A DNA stretch of 23,460 nt, from NCBI GenBank assembly GCA_023421075.1, contig JAEZUM010000089.1, forward strand, positions 1 through 23,460. Reading direction: 5' to 3'. Below the pieces are notes generated by a model. It worked only from the letters and a program-made list of their open reading frames with translations, ran no database searches and was not told where the DNA came from. Below, piece by piece: positions 1 through 8,364 of the stretch. The DNA is from Bacillota bacterium (GTDB taxonomy: Bacteria > Bacillota > Clostridia > Lachnospirales > Lachnospiraceae). The translations under genes were made by a program, and so were the position numbers. Each line of letters opens with the position of its first letter. Positions within the stretch are counted from its first letter, which is position 1.

Positions 1-161
1 TTGTTAAAGACAATGAAACATTAGATAGTGCTCTCCGCAGATTCAAAAGAAACTGCGCGAAAGCCGGTATCCAACAGGAGATCCGCAAGAGGGAGCATTA
101 TGAGAAGCCCAGCGTAAGACGTAAGAAGAAGTCTGAAGCGGCTAGAAAACGCAAATATTAA
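1..161 (+). CDS. rpsU: 30S ribosomal protein S21 (3' part)
   Basis: Partial gene: the 5' end lies before the window. Reading from base 3 gives 52 residues beginning VKDNETLDSALRRFKRN and ending in the basic tail KKKSEAARKRKY before a TAA stop. This is the typical S21 pattern, with the DSALRRFKR motif near the N-terminus and a strongly Lys/Arg-rich C-terminus. S21 is a small protein of the 30S ribosomal subunit that acts during translation initiation. About five N-terminal residues are missing, judging from the usual length of 57-58. The gene is followed at once by an intrinsic terminator, so its transcription unit ends here. In Bacillus, rpsU also lies upstream of the yqf cluster that follows. 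Confidence 0.96.
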   Translation, partial: VKDNETLDSALRRFKRNCAKAGIQQEIRKREHYEKPSVRRKKKSEAARKRKY

Positions 162-173
162 TTCGTTTAAGGG

Positions 174-206
174 ACTTCCGGTAGTTTATCTGCCGGAAGT
201 TTTTTA
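174..206 (+). terminator. Intrinsic terminator of rpsU
   Basis: The arms ACTTCCGG (174-181) and CCGGAAGT (193-200) pair perfectly. The stem extends inward by a T-G wobble, A-T and G-C to an apical TTTAT loop, giving about 11 pairs. The 3' arm runs directly into a tract of T residues. It lies 12 bases after the rpsU stop codon, which is the classical rho-independent arrangement. Confidence 0.93.
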
Positions 207-426
207 CGTTCAAATAACTTAATTTATTCTAGAAATGGTAAATAATTTTGCAAAACCATAATACATCTGATTTAGTCTACTAATTCTGATATTTTCATAT
301 ATTATCAATGAAAGCCAGCAATACTTGAGTATTTGAATTTGTTCTATATGAGGTTAGTTTCATTTACCCATCGCAATTGATATGGGAAACATAGCTGGTT
401 TATGGTTTTATTCAAGGAGGTAATAT

Positions 427-792
427 ATGAAGGATCGCCTGAAATCATCCCACGAGCGATTTAAAAAGGATGCAAAAAATACACTCTATGCAGGGCTTGA
501 TCAGAAAAAGAAGAACAAAAAGGAGCAGAGAATATCCTGCTTGGAGGAGATATCGAATCGTATGGGGCTTCCGGCAGATATACTGGCAGGAGCTCCTATT
601 ATAACGGCTACCGGAAGAAATGAGATTTGTGTTGAGAATTATAAGGGAATTATCGAATATAACGGCAATCTGATTAAGGTGCAGACGAAGCAGTGCAGAG
701 TGTGTATTGAGGGCAAGCACCTTAATATACTCTATTTTACAGAGGATGAGATGAGAGTAACCGGGTATATCCATGCAATTTACTACCAATGA
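427..792 (+). CDS. yqfC: Sporulation protein YqfC (YabP family)
   Basis: A 121-residue protein preceded by a strong Shine-Dalgarno site (AAGGAGG, six bases before the ATG). The N-terminus is basic (roughly residues 1-33). The rest is a compact beta-rich domain with the pattern of the YabP/YqfC family (for example GRNEICVENYKGIIEYNGN, then KVQTKQCRVCIEGKHL). Identification rests on this pattern and on the gene directly following being yqfD, the usual pairing in spore formers. In Bacillus the yqfCD pair is expressed in the mother cell under sigma-E and is needed for efficient sporulation, but the biochemical role is unknown. I could not find a convincing sigma-E promoter in the 220 bases upstream. 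The protein has four cysteines, two of them in a CRVC motif, and no evidence that they bind metal. Confidence 0.88.
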   Translation: MKDRLKSSHERFKKDAKNTLYAGLDQKKKNKKEQRISCLEEISNRMGLPADILAGAPIITATGRNEICVENYKGIIEYNGNLIKVQTKQCRVCIEGKHLNILYFTEDEMRVTGYIHAIYYQ

Positions 793-822
793 TGGATCAT
801 ATATCAAACGGGAGGGAAGCCT

Positions 823-2064
823 ATGCTGCAAAAACTGCTCAACTGGATCAGGGGTATTCTTTGGGTACAGATTAGTGGTACCGCACCGGAGCGCTTTATT
901 AATTTGTGTTGTAATAAAAAGATATTTATATGGAACTTAATCCAGGTAGAGGATGGTTATCAGTTCTGCATTCTGGCACGTAATTATAAGAAGCTGAAGC
1001 CGATCGCCAGAAAAACAAAGATTATACCAAGAATTAAAAGAAAAAGAGGTTTGGTTTTTATCCTACATCGCTATCGAAAAAGAACCGGTTTTTTTGCAGG
1101 AATTATTCTATGTATTATACTCATCTATATTATGTCACTGAACATCTGGGATATCAGCATTCTGGGCGGTTCCAAGTATACTCCTGAGACAATGCTTAAG
1201 TTTCTGAACGATCATCAGGTATATACCGGTATTCAGAAGAAGAAGGTGGATTGTCAAGAGATTGAAGAAACCATCCGACTAGCATATAAGGACATTGGCT
1301 GGGTGTCCGCTGAAATCCGCGGAACCAGATTAATTATAAAATTAACAGAGACTAATATGCCCGCACCGGCAAGGATTGCTATCGAACCAAGTCATATGGT
1401 TGCAGCGAAGAATGCGATAATCAAGAATATCATCACTCGGGCTGGAACACCGTTGGTGAAGGAAGGGGATGTGGTAAAGAAGGGTGACATTCTGGTATCC
1501 GGTATTATCACGATTATGGATGATTTCGGAGTGGAGATACGGAGGGAACCGGTTGTTGCAGATGCCGATATTCGATGCAGCTCCTATTATGATTATAAGG
1601 ATGTATTTTCGATGAATTATATCGATAAAATCTACTCGGGAAAGGCTAAAAAAGGCTATTATATTACCTTTTTCGGGAAAAAATTATTTTTATATAATCC
1701 TAGTAATTCCTATAACATATATGATATAATTGTAAACGAAAAAACGCTACATATCACGGACAGCTTTTATCTTCCGTTACAATTTGGCCAGATAATTACC
1801 AGAGAATACTTTGAAGAGAAGAAAGAGTATAGTGAGGAAGAAGCTAGGGCGATCGCAGAGCAACGATTAAAACGATATTTCGATAAATTAACTCAGAATG
1901 ATGTGTTAATTACCGAGAATAGTGTTAAAATAACCATAGAGAAAAATAAATGTATTACCAGTGGACGAATTCTTGTGGAAGAACCTGCTTGGGTATACAA
2001 AACTATAATGGAAGATGAGTGGAGGATAGTGCCAGCCGATGAGCATAATGGAGACAATAATTGA
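823..2064 (+). CDS. yqfD: Sporulation protein YqfD
   Basis: A 413-residue membrane protein with a GGGAGG-type ribosome-binding site. It starts 30 bases after the yqfC stop. The N-terminal ~85 residues are basic and soluble. A transmembrane segment follows at about residues 89-108, then a large extracytoplasmic region that resembles YqfD/SpoIV-type stage IV proteins. Within that region, residues around 208-225 (GTPLVKEGDVVKKGDILVSG) have the lipoyl/biotinyl-like turn typical of this family. YqfD works with YqfC in the mother cell during spore formation in Bacillus (established for the family); its mechanism is not known. The last 26 bases overlap the start of phoH in another frame, which suggests translational coupling. 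Length and domain order look intact. Confidence 0.88.
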   Translation: MLQKLLNWIRGILWVQISGTAPERFINLCCNKKIFIWNLIQVEDGYQFCILARNYKKLKPIARKTKIIPRIKRKRGLVFILHRYRKRTGFFAGIILCIILIYIMSLNIWDISILGGSKYTPETMLKFLNDHQVYTGIQKKKVDCQEIEETIRLAYKDIGWVSAEIRGTRLIIKLTETNMPAPARIAIEPSHMVAAKNAIIKNIITRAGTPLVKEGDVVKKGDILVSGIITIMDDFGVEIRREPVVADADIRCSSYYDYKDVFSMNYIDKIYSGKAKKGYYITFFGKKLFLYNPSNSYNIYDIIVNEKTLHITDSFYLPLQFGQIITREYFEEKKEYSEEEARAIAEQRLKRYFDKLTQNDVLITENSVKITIEKNKCITSGRILVEEPAWVYKTIMEDEWRIVPADEHNGDNN

Positions 2065-3100
2065 TATCCCCGCAGAGCATGAAAAGAATGTATTTGGTGG
2101 GTTTGATGCATATGTTAAGACAATTGAGAGAGCATTTAATGTTACGATAATAGCAAGAAATGGTGAGATTAAGGTCGTAGGTGCCGGGGAGGATGTAGCC
2201 AAAGCGAAAAGCGTATTTCTTCAGCTTTTAGAGCTTTCCAAACGTGGTAACCAGATCACGGAGCAAAATGTAAATTATGCAATTTCTTTAAGCTTTGAAG
2301 ATAAAGAAAAAGCAATTGTAGAGATCGATAAAGATCTGATCTGCCATACCATCAGCGGTAAACCGATTAAGCCGAAGACCCTCGGTCAGAAGACTTATGT
2401 TGATCAGATTCGTAAGAAAATGATTGTATTCGGTGTTGGGCCTGCCGGAACCGGTAAGACCTATCTGGCTATGGCCATGGGTATTACTGCATTCAAGAAT
2501 GATGAAGTAAGCAAAATCATTCTGACCCGTCCTGCGATTGAAGCCGGAGAAAAGCTGGGCTTCTTACCCGGTGACTTACAGAGTAAAGTGGATCCTTACC
2601 TCAGGCCTCTATATGATGCTTTGTATCAGATTATGGGGCCGGAAGCATATATCAAGAATACGGAAAAGGGACTGATTGAGGTTGCGCCTCTTGCATATAT
2701 GCGAGGCAGAACACTGGAAAATGCTTTTATTATTCTAGATGAAGCACAGAATACGACTCCGGCACAAATGAAGATGTTCTTAACCAGAATTGGTTTTGGC
2801 TCTAAAGTTGTTATTACCGGTGATCAGACGCAGAAGGATCTTCCTCTTGGGCAAAAATCCGGCTTGGATGTCGCCTTGAAGGTTCTTGGTAAAATAGAAG
2901 ATATCGGGTTCTCATATCTTACCAGTCAAGACGTAGTACGTCATCCATTGGTACAGAGAATTGTTAAAGCATATGATTCTTATGAAGAAAGACAAAAGCG
3001 ATTCGAGAATAAGACCTTGGAGAAGGAAAAGCACAAGAATATACGACGCGTAAATTATAAATCCGAAAAGATCAGGGGAAATCGAGATGAGAGCAGGTAA
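2039..3100 (+). CDS. phoH: PhoH-like ATPase
   Basis: A 353-residue cytoplasmic P-loop protein of the PhoH family. The Walker A motif GPAGTGKT is at residues 134-141 and the Walker B motif (IILDEAQ) at about 231-237. The downstream sensor-like GDQTQKDLP is also present. The N-terminal ~65 residues look like the small KH-like domain found ahead of the ATPase in this family. PhoH proteins are ATPases that are often encoded beside ybeY and are proposed to act in RNA metabolism; the exact substrate is uncertain. I took the ATG at 2039, with GGAGG at 2021-2025 as its binding site. An ATG nine bases later is an alternative. The gene overlaps yqfD by 26 bases and the next gene by 14. Confidence 0.95.
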   Translation: MSIMETIIDIPAEHEKNVFGGFDAYVKTIERAFNVTIIARNGEIKVVGAGEDVAKAKSVFLQLLELSKRGNQITEQNVNYAISLSFEDKEKAIVEIDKDLICHTISGKPIKPKTLGQKTYVDQIRKKMIVFGVGPAGTGKTYLAMAMGITAFKNDEVSKIILTRPAIEAGEKLGFLPGDLQSKVDPYLRPLYDALYQIMGPEAYIKNTEKGLIEVAPLAYMRGRTLENAFIILDEAQNTTPAQMKMFLTRIGFGSKVVITGDQTQKDLPLGQKSGLDVALKVLGKIEDIGFSYLTSQDVVRHPLVQRIVKAYDSYEERQKRFENKTLEKEKHKNIRRVNYKSEKIRGNRDESR

Positions 3101-4508
3101 ACCGCAAGGTTCCGATAGAGAGCATATCAATAGAACATTAAATAAGACTGACGAGGATAGAAGACCACAGAATTCTATCCTTATTACCATATTTCCCATA
3201 TTGTCCATGCTGGTTTCGATTTTACCCGGAATTGTGAATAAGACTTCGGGAGTAGAGATTGCAAAGGTAGCAATACTTACATTGATCTTAACAACCGTGG
3301 CAACCTTCTATATCCGATTGAATATGGATTCGATTTCGGATAAAAAGCTGGCAAAAACAGTAATTACCCTAAGCTACCTATGTTCAATCTGTCTGTTACT
3401 TGTGGTTCCTGAGCCTTATCTATATTGCTTCTGGATGCTTGGTGGACTTTTGGTTGCTATGACGATCGATAATAAGCTGGGCCTGCTGTTTCATTTCAGC
3501 TTATCCTTTGTGATGGGCATCAGCTTTAACCTGCAACCGGAGATTATGATTCATATTCTGATCATCGGACTAATTATGAATCTTCTCGCAGGAGCGCTTC
3601 GAACTGCTTCTACGGCTATCTATGCAATGATTATTATTCTATCAACCAATGTAACCTTAGCCTTTGTAATTAACAATTTTATCTTTAACACAACGGTAAA
3701 CTATAATTATCTTCATTCTTTATTTAGTGTTTTAGCGGTTCTGGTTACCGCATTTTTATTATGCCTTCTTTATGACCTTGCAGTAAGTAAAGGCAGAACG
3801 TCAGATCAGCAGGACACGGAAGCATGGTCTTCTGATACAGTACTAAACTCTGTTTTCGTTGATCCGGCGGGTGAACTTAGTATCCAGACCATAGCTTCAG
3901 AGACCATGGAAACGAATCAGGAGGCTTTATCGTCTAATAATGAGGAGGATACTTCCAATCTGGATCGCATTATCGGAACAAGCTCAAGTTATGACGTACT
4001 ATGTTCACTGAACAATGAGTTACTGCTACGGCTAAAACAGCATTCGGAGGCGCTCTATACGCATGCTCTTTATATAGGAGATCTATCCGCCAGAGCATCC
4101 AGATTAATCGGTGCGAATGAGCAACTGGCGATGGCCGGTGGATTATATCATGAGATCGGTAAGATAAACGGTAAGAACTATATTGAAGAGGGATTGCTTA
4201 TTGCGGAGGATTATGCCTTTCCGGCTGAATTGAAGGCTATTCTAAAGGAGCATAATATTAAGTATGATAAACCTAATTCTGTGGAAGCAGCAATTGTAAT
4301 GTTATCCGATTCAGTAGTGTCTACCATCGATTACATAGAAAAAACGGACGAACGGAAGCATACTACCGGTAAAATCATTGATAACATTTTTCAGATGCGT
4401 ATGGAAAAAGGTACCTTTGATGGTGTGAATCTATCTTTAAGAGATTTTAAATTATTGAAAGAATTCTATCAAAAGGAATTTTATCGCGAAGCACAGGAAA
4501 GAAAGTAG
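3087..4508 (+). CDS. Reduced 7TM/HD protein related to PgpH (YqfF), HD site degenerate
   Basis: A 473-residue protein in the yqfF/pgpH position between phoH and ybeY. Residues ~29-234 contain seven to eight hydrophobic segments, and ~235-300 form an acidic, Ser/Thr-rich linker. Residues ~305-473 resemble the cytoplasmic HD domain of PgpH, which hydrolyses cyclic di-AMP. Two things differ from the family. First, PgpH proteins are usually around 700 residues with a large extracytoplasmic region after the first membrane segment; here that region is absent. Second, the metal site is altered: H326 is present, but the HD pair is H355-E356 (YHEIGK). The usual segment carrying a further histidine (SHVKDG-like) is missing, and the HH pair is E388-H389. 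The late aspartate (D408, MLSDSV) remains. Catalytic activity is therefore doubtful. It overlaps phoH by 14 bases and ends one base before ybeY begins. Confidence 0.8.
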   Translation: MRAGKPQGSDREHINRTLNKTDEDRRPQNSILITIFPILSMLVSILPGIVNKTSGVEIAKVAILTLILTTVATFYIRLNMDSISDKKLAKTVITLSYLCSICLLLVVPEPYLYCFWMLGGLLVAMTIDNKLGLLFHFSLSFVMGISFNLQPEIMIHILIIGLIMNLLAGALRTASTAIYAMIIILSTNVTLAFVINNFIFNTTVNYNYLHSLFSVLAVLVTAFLLCLLYDLAVSKGRTSDQQDTEAWSSDTVLNSVFVDPAGELSIQTIASETMETNQEALSSNNEEDTSNLDRIIGTSSSYDVLCSLNNELLLRLKQHSEALYTHALYIGDLSARASRLIGANEQLAMAGGLYHEIGKINGKNYIEEGLLIAEDYAFPAELKAILKEHNIKYDKPNSVEAAIVMLSDSVVSTIDYIEKTDERKHTTGKIIDNIFQMRMEKGTFDGVNLSLRDFKLLKEFYQKEFYREAQERK

Positions 4509-5015
4509 GTGAGAATACTGACAATTAATTTTGATTACGAGGTATCAAATCAGTTTGAATTTAATTTTGAAGATATGGCTAAGAAAGTCGTGGAGGCATG
4601 TCTCGATTATGAAGACTGTCCATATGAGTCGGAGGTAAGTATTCTGTTAACCGATAATGAGCAAATCCGGCAGATCAATCAGGAATTCCGTGATATTGAT
4701 GCTCCTACGGATGTATTATCCTTTCCGGTGATTGAGTATAATACACCCGGAGATTTTTCGGAACTTGAAGAAGCTGCGATAACCTACTTTCATCCTGAGA
4801 CAGGAGAGCTTCTCTTGGGAGATATCGTAATATCCATTGACCGTGCGAAGAGTCAAGCAGAGGAATATGGACACTCCCTGATGAGAGAGATGGCCTTTTT
4901 GATTGCCCATAGTATGTTTCATTTGTTTGGTTATGATCATATGGAGGAGGAAGAACGAAGGCTTATGGAGGACAAGCAGAAGGACGTTTTGAATAAGCTG
5001 CAAATCCTACGTTAA
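4509..5015 (+). CDS. ybeY: rRNA maturation endoribonuclease YbeY
   Basis: A 168-residue protein with the YbeY zinc motif H-x3-H-x5-H, seen as HSMFHLFGYDH at residues 134-144. The conserved segment APTDVLSFP (about 65-73) and the LLGDIVIS strand (102-109) are also present. YbeY is a single-strand endoribonuclease involved in 16S rRNA 3'-end maturation and ribosome quality control, acting in the cytoplasm. The start is GTG, placed directly after the TAG stop of the preceding HD gene with no gap, so translation is probably coupled. The usual Firmicutes neighbours downstream (dgkA, cdd, era) are not here; a hairpin and a lipoprotein gene follow instead. Confidence 0.95.
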   Translation: MRILTINFDYEVSNQFEFNFEDMAKKVVEACLDYEDCPYESEVSILLTDNEQIRQINQEFRDIDAPTDVLSFPVIEYNTPGDFSELEEAAITYFHPETGELLLGDIVISIDRAKSQAEEYGHSLMREMAFLIAHSMFHLFGYDHMEEEERRLMEDKQKDVLNKLQILR

Positions 5016-5018
5016 TAT

Positions 5019-5046
5019 TGTGAATTATTGAAAGGCATAATTCACA
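5019..5046 (+). repeat. Perfect 10-bp inverted repeat after ybeY
   Basis: TGTGAATTAT (5019-5028) and ATAATTCACA (5037-5046) are exact reverse complements separated by eight bases. The position, just after the ybeY stop, suits an mRNA 3'-end hairpin. There is no T-tract, so it is not a standard intrinsic terminator; it could also be an operator-like palindrome. A second pair, GGAAGAA (5049-5055) with TTCTTCC (5089-5095), follows at once. Confidence 0.6.
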
Positions 5047-5148
5047 AAGGAAGAACTGCGATGTTCACACAGTGGTGCTCACACATTTTTCTTCCGATTA
5101 TTTAAAAGAGTATGCAATGTAATATATGACGAAAGGTATGAAGGATAC

Positions 5149-6264
5149 ATGAAAAAACACACTTATTATGTACTTATGATACTGACGATGCTTTTTTTGT
5201 TCGGATGCAAGAAGAATGATGGTTATAATGGAAGTGTAGTGCAGGATTATCAAGAGCAATATGACAAGGATCAGGAAGCCAGTGCTACACCGGAAGCAAC
5301 CGCAGAGGTAACTCCGACGTCGGTACCGGAGGATACCGATCATGAGGGTATGATGAGAAGTTACCTGAGTGGTTTGTGGGTTCCGGTGGAAGTGGGAACC
5401 AAACGACCTTATGCCTTTCAATTCAGTAATTTTAAAACTGTCGCAAATCAATGGGGAATCAGTCAAGCAGATATTGTATATGAGTGTATTGTTGAAGGTG
5501 GTATTACTAGACTTTTAGGAATCGGTGAGAATTATAGTGGTAACCGGATCGGCTCAACCCGTAGCTCCAGACATTATTTTGTCAGCATTGCGGATGAATA
5601 TGATGCAATCTATATCCATTATGGTAAGACCAAATATGCTACTGCTAAGATTAAGAAGCTGGGAATCGATAATCTGGATGGTGAGACAGGAATAGGAACC
5701 ACCGTATTCTATCGTGATAAATCGATGAAAGCACCGCATAATGCTTTTGCATCCCTCGACGGTATCCTGAAAGGGATTGAAAAGAAGAATTATGAGACGA
5801 AATACAAAGAGGGTTACGATCCGCATTACAGCTTCTATGAAGAGGATACGGATTTAACCGAGGGTAGTGCGGTAAATAATATATCGTTTAAATTCTCCGC
5901 TTATACAACACCTTATTTTGAATATAATTCAACGGACAAGCTTTATTACCGTTTCCAATTCGGAGGTCCTCACAAGGATTCGAACACCGGAGAACAGCTT
6001 CGTTTCAAAAATATCATTGTTCAATTTGTAAAGGAATGGGATATTGATCGAAATGATTATCAAACTATGGATCTGGAGAATGCCAGTGGTTCCGGTTATT
6101 ACATAACCAATGGTAAAATGATAAAAATTACTTGGAAGAAGAATGAAGACAAGCGACTAATGCGTTATTACACTGAAGCCGGAGAGGAGCTTACCATCAA
6201 TCCGGGAAAGACCTACATAACTCTATTCCCCAGAGACCGTGTTGAGGATGTTGTGATTAAATAA
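5149..6264 (+). CDS. DUF3048 (YerB-like) lipoprotein
   Basis: A 371-residue predicted lipoprotein. The N-terminus has two lysines, a hydrophobic stretch and a lipobox ending LFLFGC, with C20 as the lipidation site. A low-complexity Glu/Thr/Pro linker follows (about 38-62). From about residue 72 onward the sequence matches the DUF3048 pattern: RPYAFQFSN near the start, IVYECIVEGGITRLLGI, then GSTRSSRHYFVSIADEYDA. The C-terminal part (about 240-371) carries the second domain, including a typical WKKNEDKRLMRYYTEAGEEL segment. The family is widespread in Firmicutes, exposed on the outer face of the membrane, and has no established function. Part of the gap upstream contains inverted repeats. It may be cotranscribed with the flippase gene 136 bases downstream. 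Confidence 0.9.
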   Translation: MKKHTYYVLMILTMLFLFGCKKNDGYNGSVVQDYQEQYDKDQEASATPEATAEVTPTSVPEDTDHEGMMRSYLSGLWVPVEVGTKRPYAFQFSNFKTVANQWGISQADIVYECIVEGGITRLLGIGENYSGNRIGSTRSSRHYFVSIADEYDAIYIHYGKTKYATAKIKKLGIDNLDGETGIGTTVFYRDKSMKAPHNAFASLDGILKGIEKKNYETKYKEGYDPHYSFYEEDTDLTEGSAVNNISFKFSAYTTPYFEYNSTDKLYYRFQFGGPHKDSNTGEQLRFKNIIVQFVKEWDIDRNDYQTMDLENASGSGYYITNGKMIKITWKKNEDKRLMRYYTEAGEELTINPGKTYITLFPRDRVEDVVIK

Positions 6265-6400
6265 ATTGTAAACCCGGTTCTGATTAGCATCATTAGTCAC
6301 TTACATAATGTATAAATTACTTCGAACCGGACATGAGAGAATAGAATATAAACGACAGATAAATGAGTAAGGCATACCGTTATGAAAAAGGAGAAAGCAT

Positions 6401-8086
6401 ATGTCATCGCGAAATAAAAGCAACCATTTTTTGATACAAGGAAGTATTCTGGCGGTAGCCTCCATACTGGTACGAATAATCGGACTCTTGTACCGTATTC
6501 CGATGGTTCGAATCATTGGCAGAGAAGGTATGGGATTGTATACGAATGCCTTTGAGGTGTATAGTATCGCTTTAATCCTTTCCTCCTATAGTATTCCAAT
6601 GGCAGTATCGAAACTGGTTGCGGTAAGAAGAGCAAATAAGGAACATCGTAATTCTTACAGGGTCTTTCTAAGTGCGATGATTTTAGCCGTCACCGTTGGT
6701 CTCATCGCGACCTTAATATTATTCTTTGGAGCGAATGCGATAGCAACGTATCTATTGAATAGTCCGGACACCATGTTACCTCTTCAGGTACTTGCACCTA
6801 CCATATTTGTATTTTCTGTAGCAGGCGTTTTTCGCGGCTTTTATCAGGGAAAGAATACCATGATTCCGACTGCAGTATCGCAGGTGCTGGAGCAGATTGT
6901 GAATGCCATTGTCAGTGTTGCTGCTTCTTGGATTCTAATAAAAAACAATAGTGCAGCTCCGAATATGTCAGCTTACGGCGCAGCTGGTGGAACGCTCGGA
7001 ACCTTTATCGGTGCCAGTATCGCATTACTATTTCTATTATTTGTTTTTGCGGTATATAAACCGGTGCTGAATAAGCAAATGAGACATGATACGACGGAGT
7101 ATAGAGAAAGCTATGCGGATGTTATGAAACTGCTGGCACTTACGATTGTACCGATCATCGTCAGTCAGACGGTTTATCAAATCAGTGGTCTGATTGACAG
7201 TTCGTTATTTGGACATATCATGAAGGATAAAGTGATAGCAGGCTTTGACTTACCTGTATTAGCAAAAGAAGGAGCGATTGCAGGACAACTCTATGAGCAA
7301 AAGTTCCGTAACACGCTGATCGGTATCTATAGTGGAGAATACCGTTTGCTTACCAATGTTCCGGTTGCTATTGCAACGGCCATCGGAGCAGCGATTGTCA
7401 CCACCGTTTCAACGGATATGGCTAGAGGTTGGATTGACTCCATCTGCCATAAGGTTCATGCAGCGATCAAATTTAATATGATCATCGCAATTCCCGCAGC
7501 TTTTGGAATGGCAGTGCTAGCATCCCCCTTTATGACTATCATTTTTGGAGATGATTCCGTACTGACTGCGAACCTGATGATGCTTGGTTCCATCTCCATT
7601 GTATTTTATGCTTACTCTACGGTATCCACTGCAATTCTTCAGGGAATCAATCGTATGAGACTTCCGGTGATTCATTCGGCAATCTCACTGGGGGCACATG
7701 TAATAATTGTTTTTTCGTTGTTGTACTTTACGCCGTTAAGTGCTTATGCTTTGGTTATTGGAAATGTTACTTTTCCCATGGTAGTGTCCATTCTGAACTG
7801 GCTGGCAATCGCAAGGCACCTTGGATACCAACAGGAAATCGTTAAAACCTTTGTTATACCAACCGTGAGTGCCGGGCTGATGGGAACGGTTACATATTTT
7901 GCTTATAAGGGGCTTATGCTTATAATACCTAATATGATTGTTGCTACCATTCTTGCATTTCTTATCGCTTTGCTTGTTTATTTTCCTTTGCTGATCTTTA
8001 TGAAGGGTGTGAGTGAAGAGGAACTTCGGTTTGTACCGAAGAGCGGTGCAATGATACGGGTATTGAAAAAACTGCATATGCTATAA
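6401..8086 (+). CDS. MurJ/SpoVB-type lipid flippase (MOP superfamily)
   Basis: A 561-residue integral membrane protein with about 14 hydrophobic segments spread over its length and a basic N-terminus. The opening, ILVRIIGLLYRIPMVRIIG followed by GMGLYTNAFEVYS, is characteristic of the polysaccharide-biosynthesis/SpoVB/YtgP branch of the MOP superfamily. Members flip lipid-linked sugar precursors across the cytoplasmic membrane: lipid II for MurJ/YtgP, spore cortex precursors for SpoVB. The sequence alone does not decide between a vegetative MurJ role and a sporulation SpoVB role. The ribosome-binding site is AAGGAGA before the ATG. A strong terminator follows the stop by about 25 bases, so this is the last gene of its unit. 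Length is normal for the family (about 520-560). Confidence 0.88.
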   Translation: MSSRNKSNHFLIQGSILAVASILVRIIGLLYRIPMVRIIGREGMGLYTNAFEVYSIALILSSYSIPMAVSKLVAVRRANKEHRNSYRVFLSAMILAVTVGLIATLILFFGANAIATYLLNSPDTMLPLQVLAPTIFVFSVAGVFRGFYQGKNTMIPTAVSQVLEQIVNAIVSVAASWILIKNNSAAPNMSAYGAAGGTLGTFIGASIALLFLLFVFAVYKPVLNKQMRHDTTEYRESYADVMKLLALTIVPIIVSQTVYQISGLIDSSLFGHIMKDKVIAGFDLPVLAKEGAIAGQLYEQKFRNTLIGIYSGEYRLLTNVPVAIATAIGAAIVTTVSTDMARGWIDSICHKVHAAIKFNMIIAIPAAFGMAVLASPFMTIIFGDDSVLTANLMMLGSISIVFYAYSTVSTAILQGINRMRLPVIHSAISLGAHVIIVFSLLYFTPLSAYALVIGNVTFPMVVSILNWLAIARHLGYQQEIVKTFVIPTVSAGLMGTVTYFAYKGLMLIIPNMIVATILAFLIALLVYFPLLIFMKGVSEEELRFVPKSGAMIRVLKKLHML

Positions 8087-8111
8087 ATTAGAATAATAAG
8101 GTATTATTTTA

Positions 8112-8155
8112 GGGAGCTGTTATGTCATCTTTAAGGGAGCATACAGCTCCTTTTT
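8112..8155 (+). terminator. Intrinsic terminator after the flippase gene
   Basis: GGAGCTGT (8113-8120) pairs with ACAGCTCC (8143-8150), and the stem can be extended inward through ATG/CAT. The 3' arm is followed immediately by TTTTT (8151-8155). This separates the envelope genes from the signalling gene downstream. Confidence 0.92.
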
Positions 8156-8190
8156 GTATATCTTACCATTTTAACTTATAAGCTTTTAGC

Positions 8191-8219
8191 TTGATGACAG
8201 TATTAATTTAGTATATACT
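8191..8219 (+). promoter_or_regulatory. Predicted sigma-A promoter for the GGDEF-EAL gene
   Basis: TTGATG (8191-8196), a 17-base spacer and TATACT (8214-8219) match the -35 and -10 consensus at four and five of six positions. It lies between the upstream terminator and the GGDEF-EAL gene. Transcription would begin near 8226, giving a 5' leader of about 140 bases. I see no recognisable riboswitch in that leader. Confidence 0.6.
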
Positions 8220-8364
8220 AATCTTGTATTAATTTGGAGAAATATAATATATCTGGTCGAAATAAAAAACCCAAATAATTTGTTCCTGCCTTGAAAAAAG
8301 TTTCATTACATTAACATCCTATGTAAGATAATCGGTTTAAGACAATCTGCTATGGAGGATTACT

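Noticed and set aside
207..413. Sigma-E promoter upstream of yqfC
   Set aside because: Several partial matches to the -35 element occur in this AT-rich stretch, but none has a matching -10 at the right spacing.
660..720. CxxC in YqfC as a metal-binding site
   Set aside because: Only one such pair exists and the family is not known to bind metal; the other cysteines are scattered.
445..831. Open frame on the - strand opposite yqfC
   Set aside because: It is the complement of a well-supported gene, has no ribosome-binding site and no family pattern. The other - strand frames in the window were rejected for the same reason.
6274..6330. Inverted repeat CCGGTTC/GAACCGG with a nested CATTA/TAATG pair between the DUF3048 and flippase genes
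   Set aside because: The outer arms are only 7 bp with a 43-base loop and there is no T-tract. Too weak to call as a terminator or operator.
8226..8364. Possible riboswitch in the 5' leader of the GGDEF-EAL gene
   Set aside because: A leader of this length before a c-di-GMP gene is suggestive, but I find no conserved GEMM-type core or stable paired arms, only AT-rich sequence.
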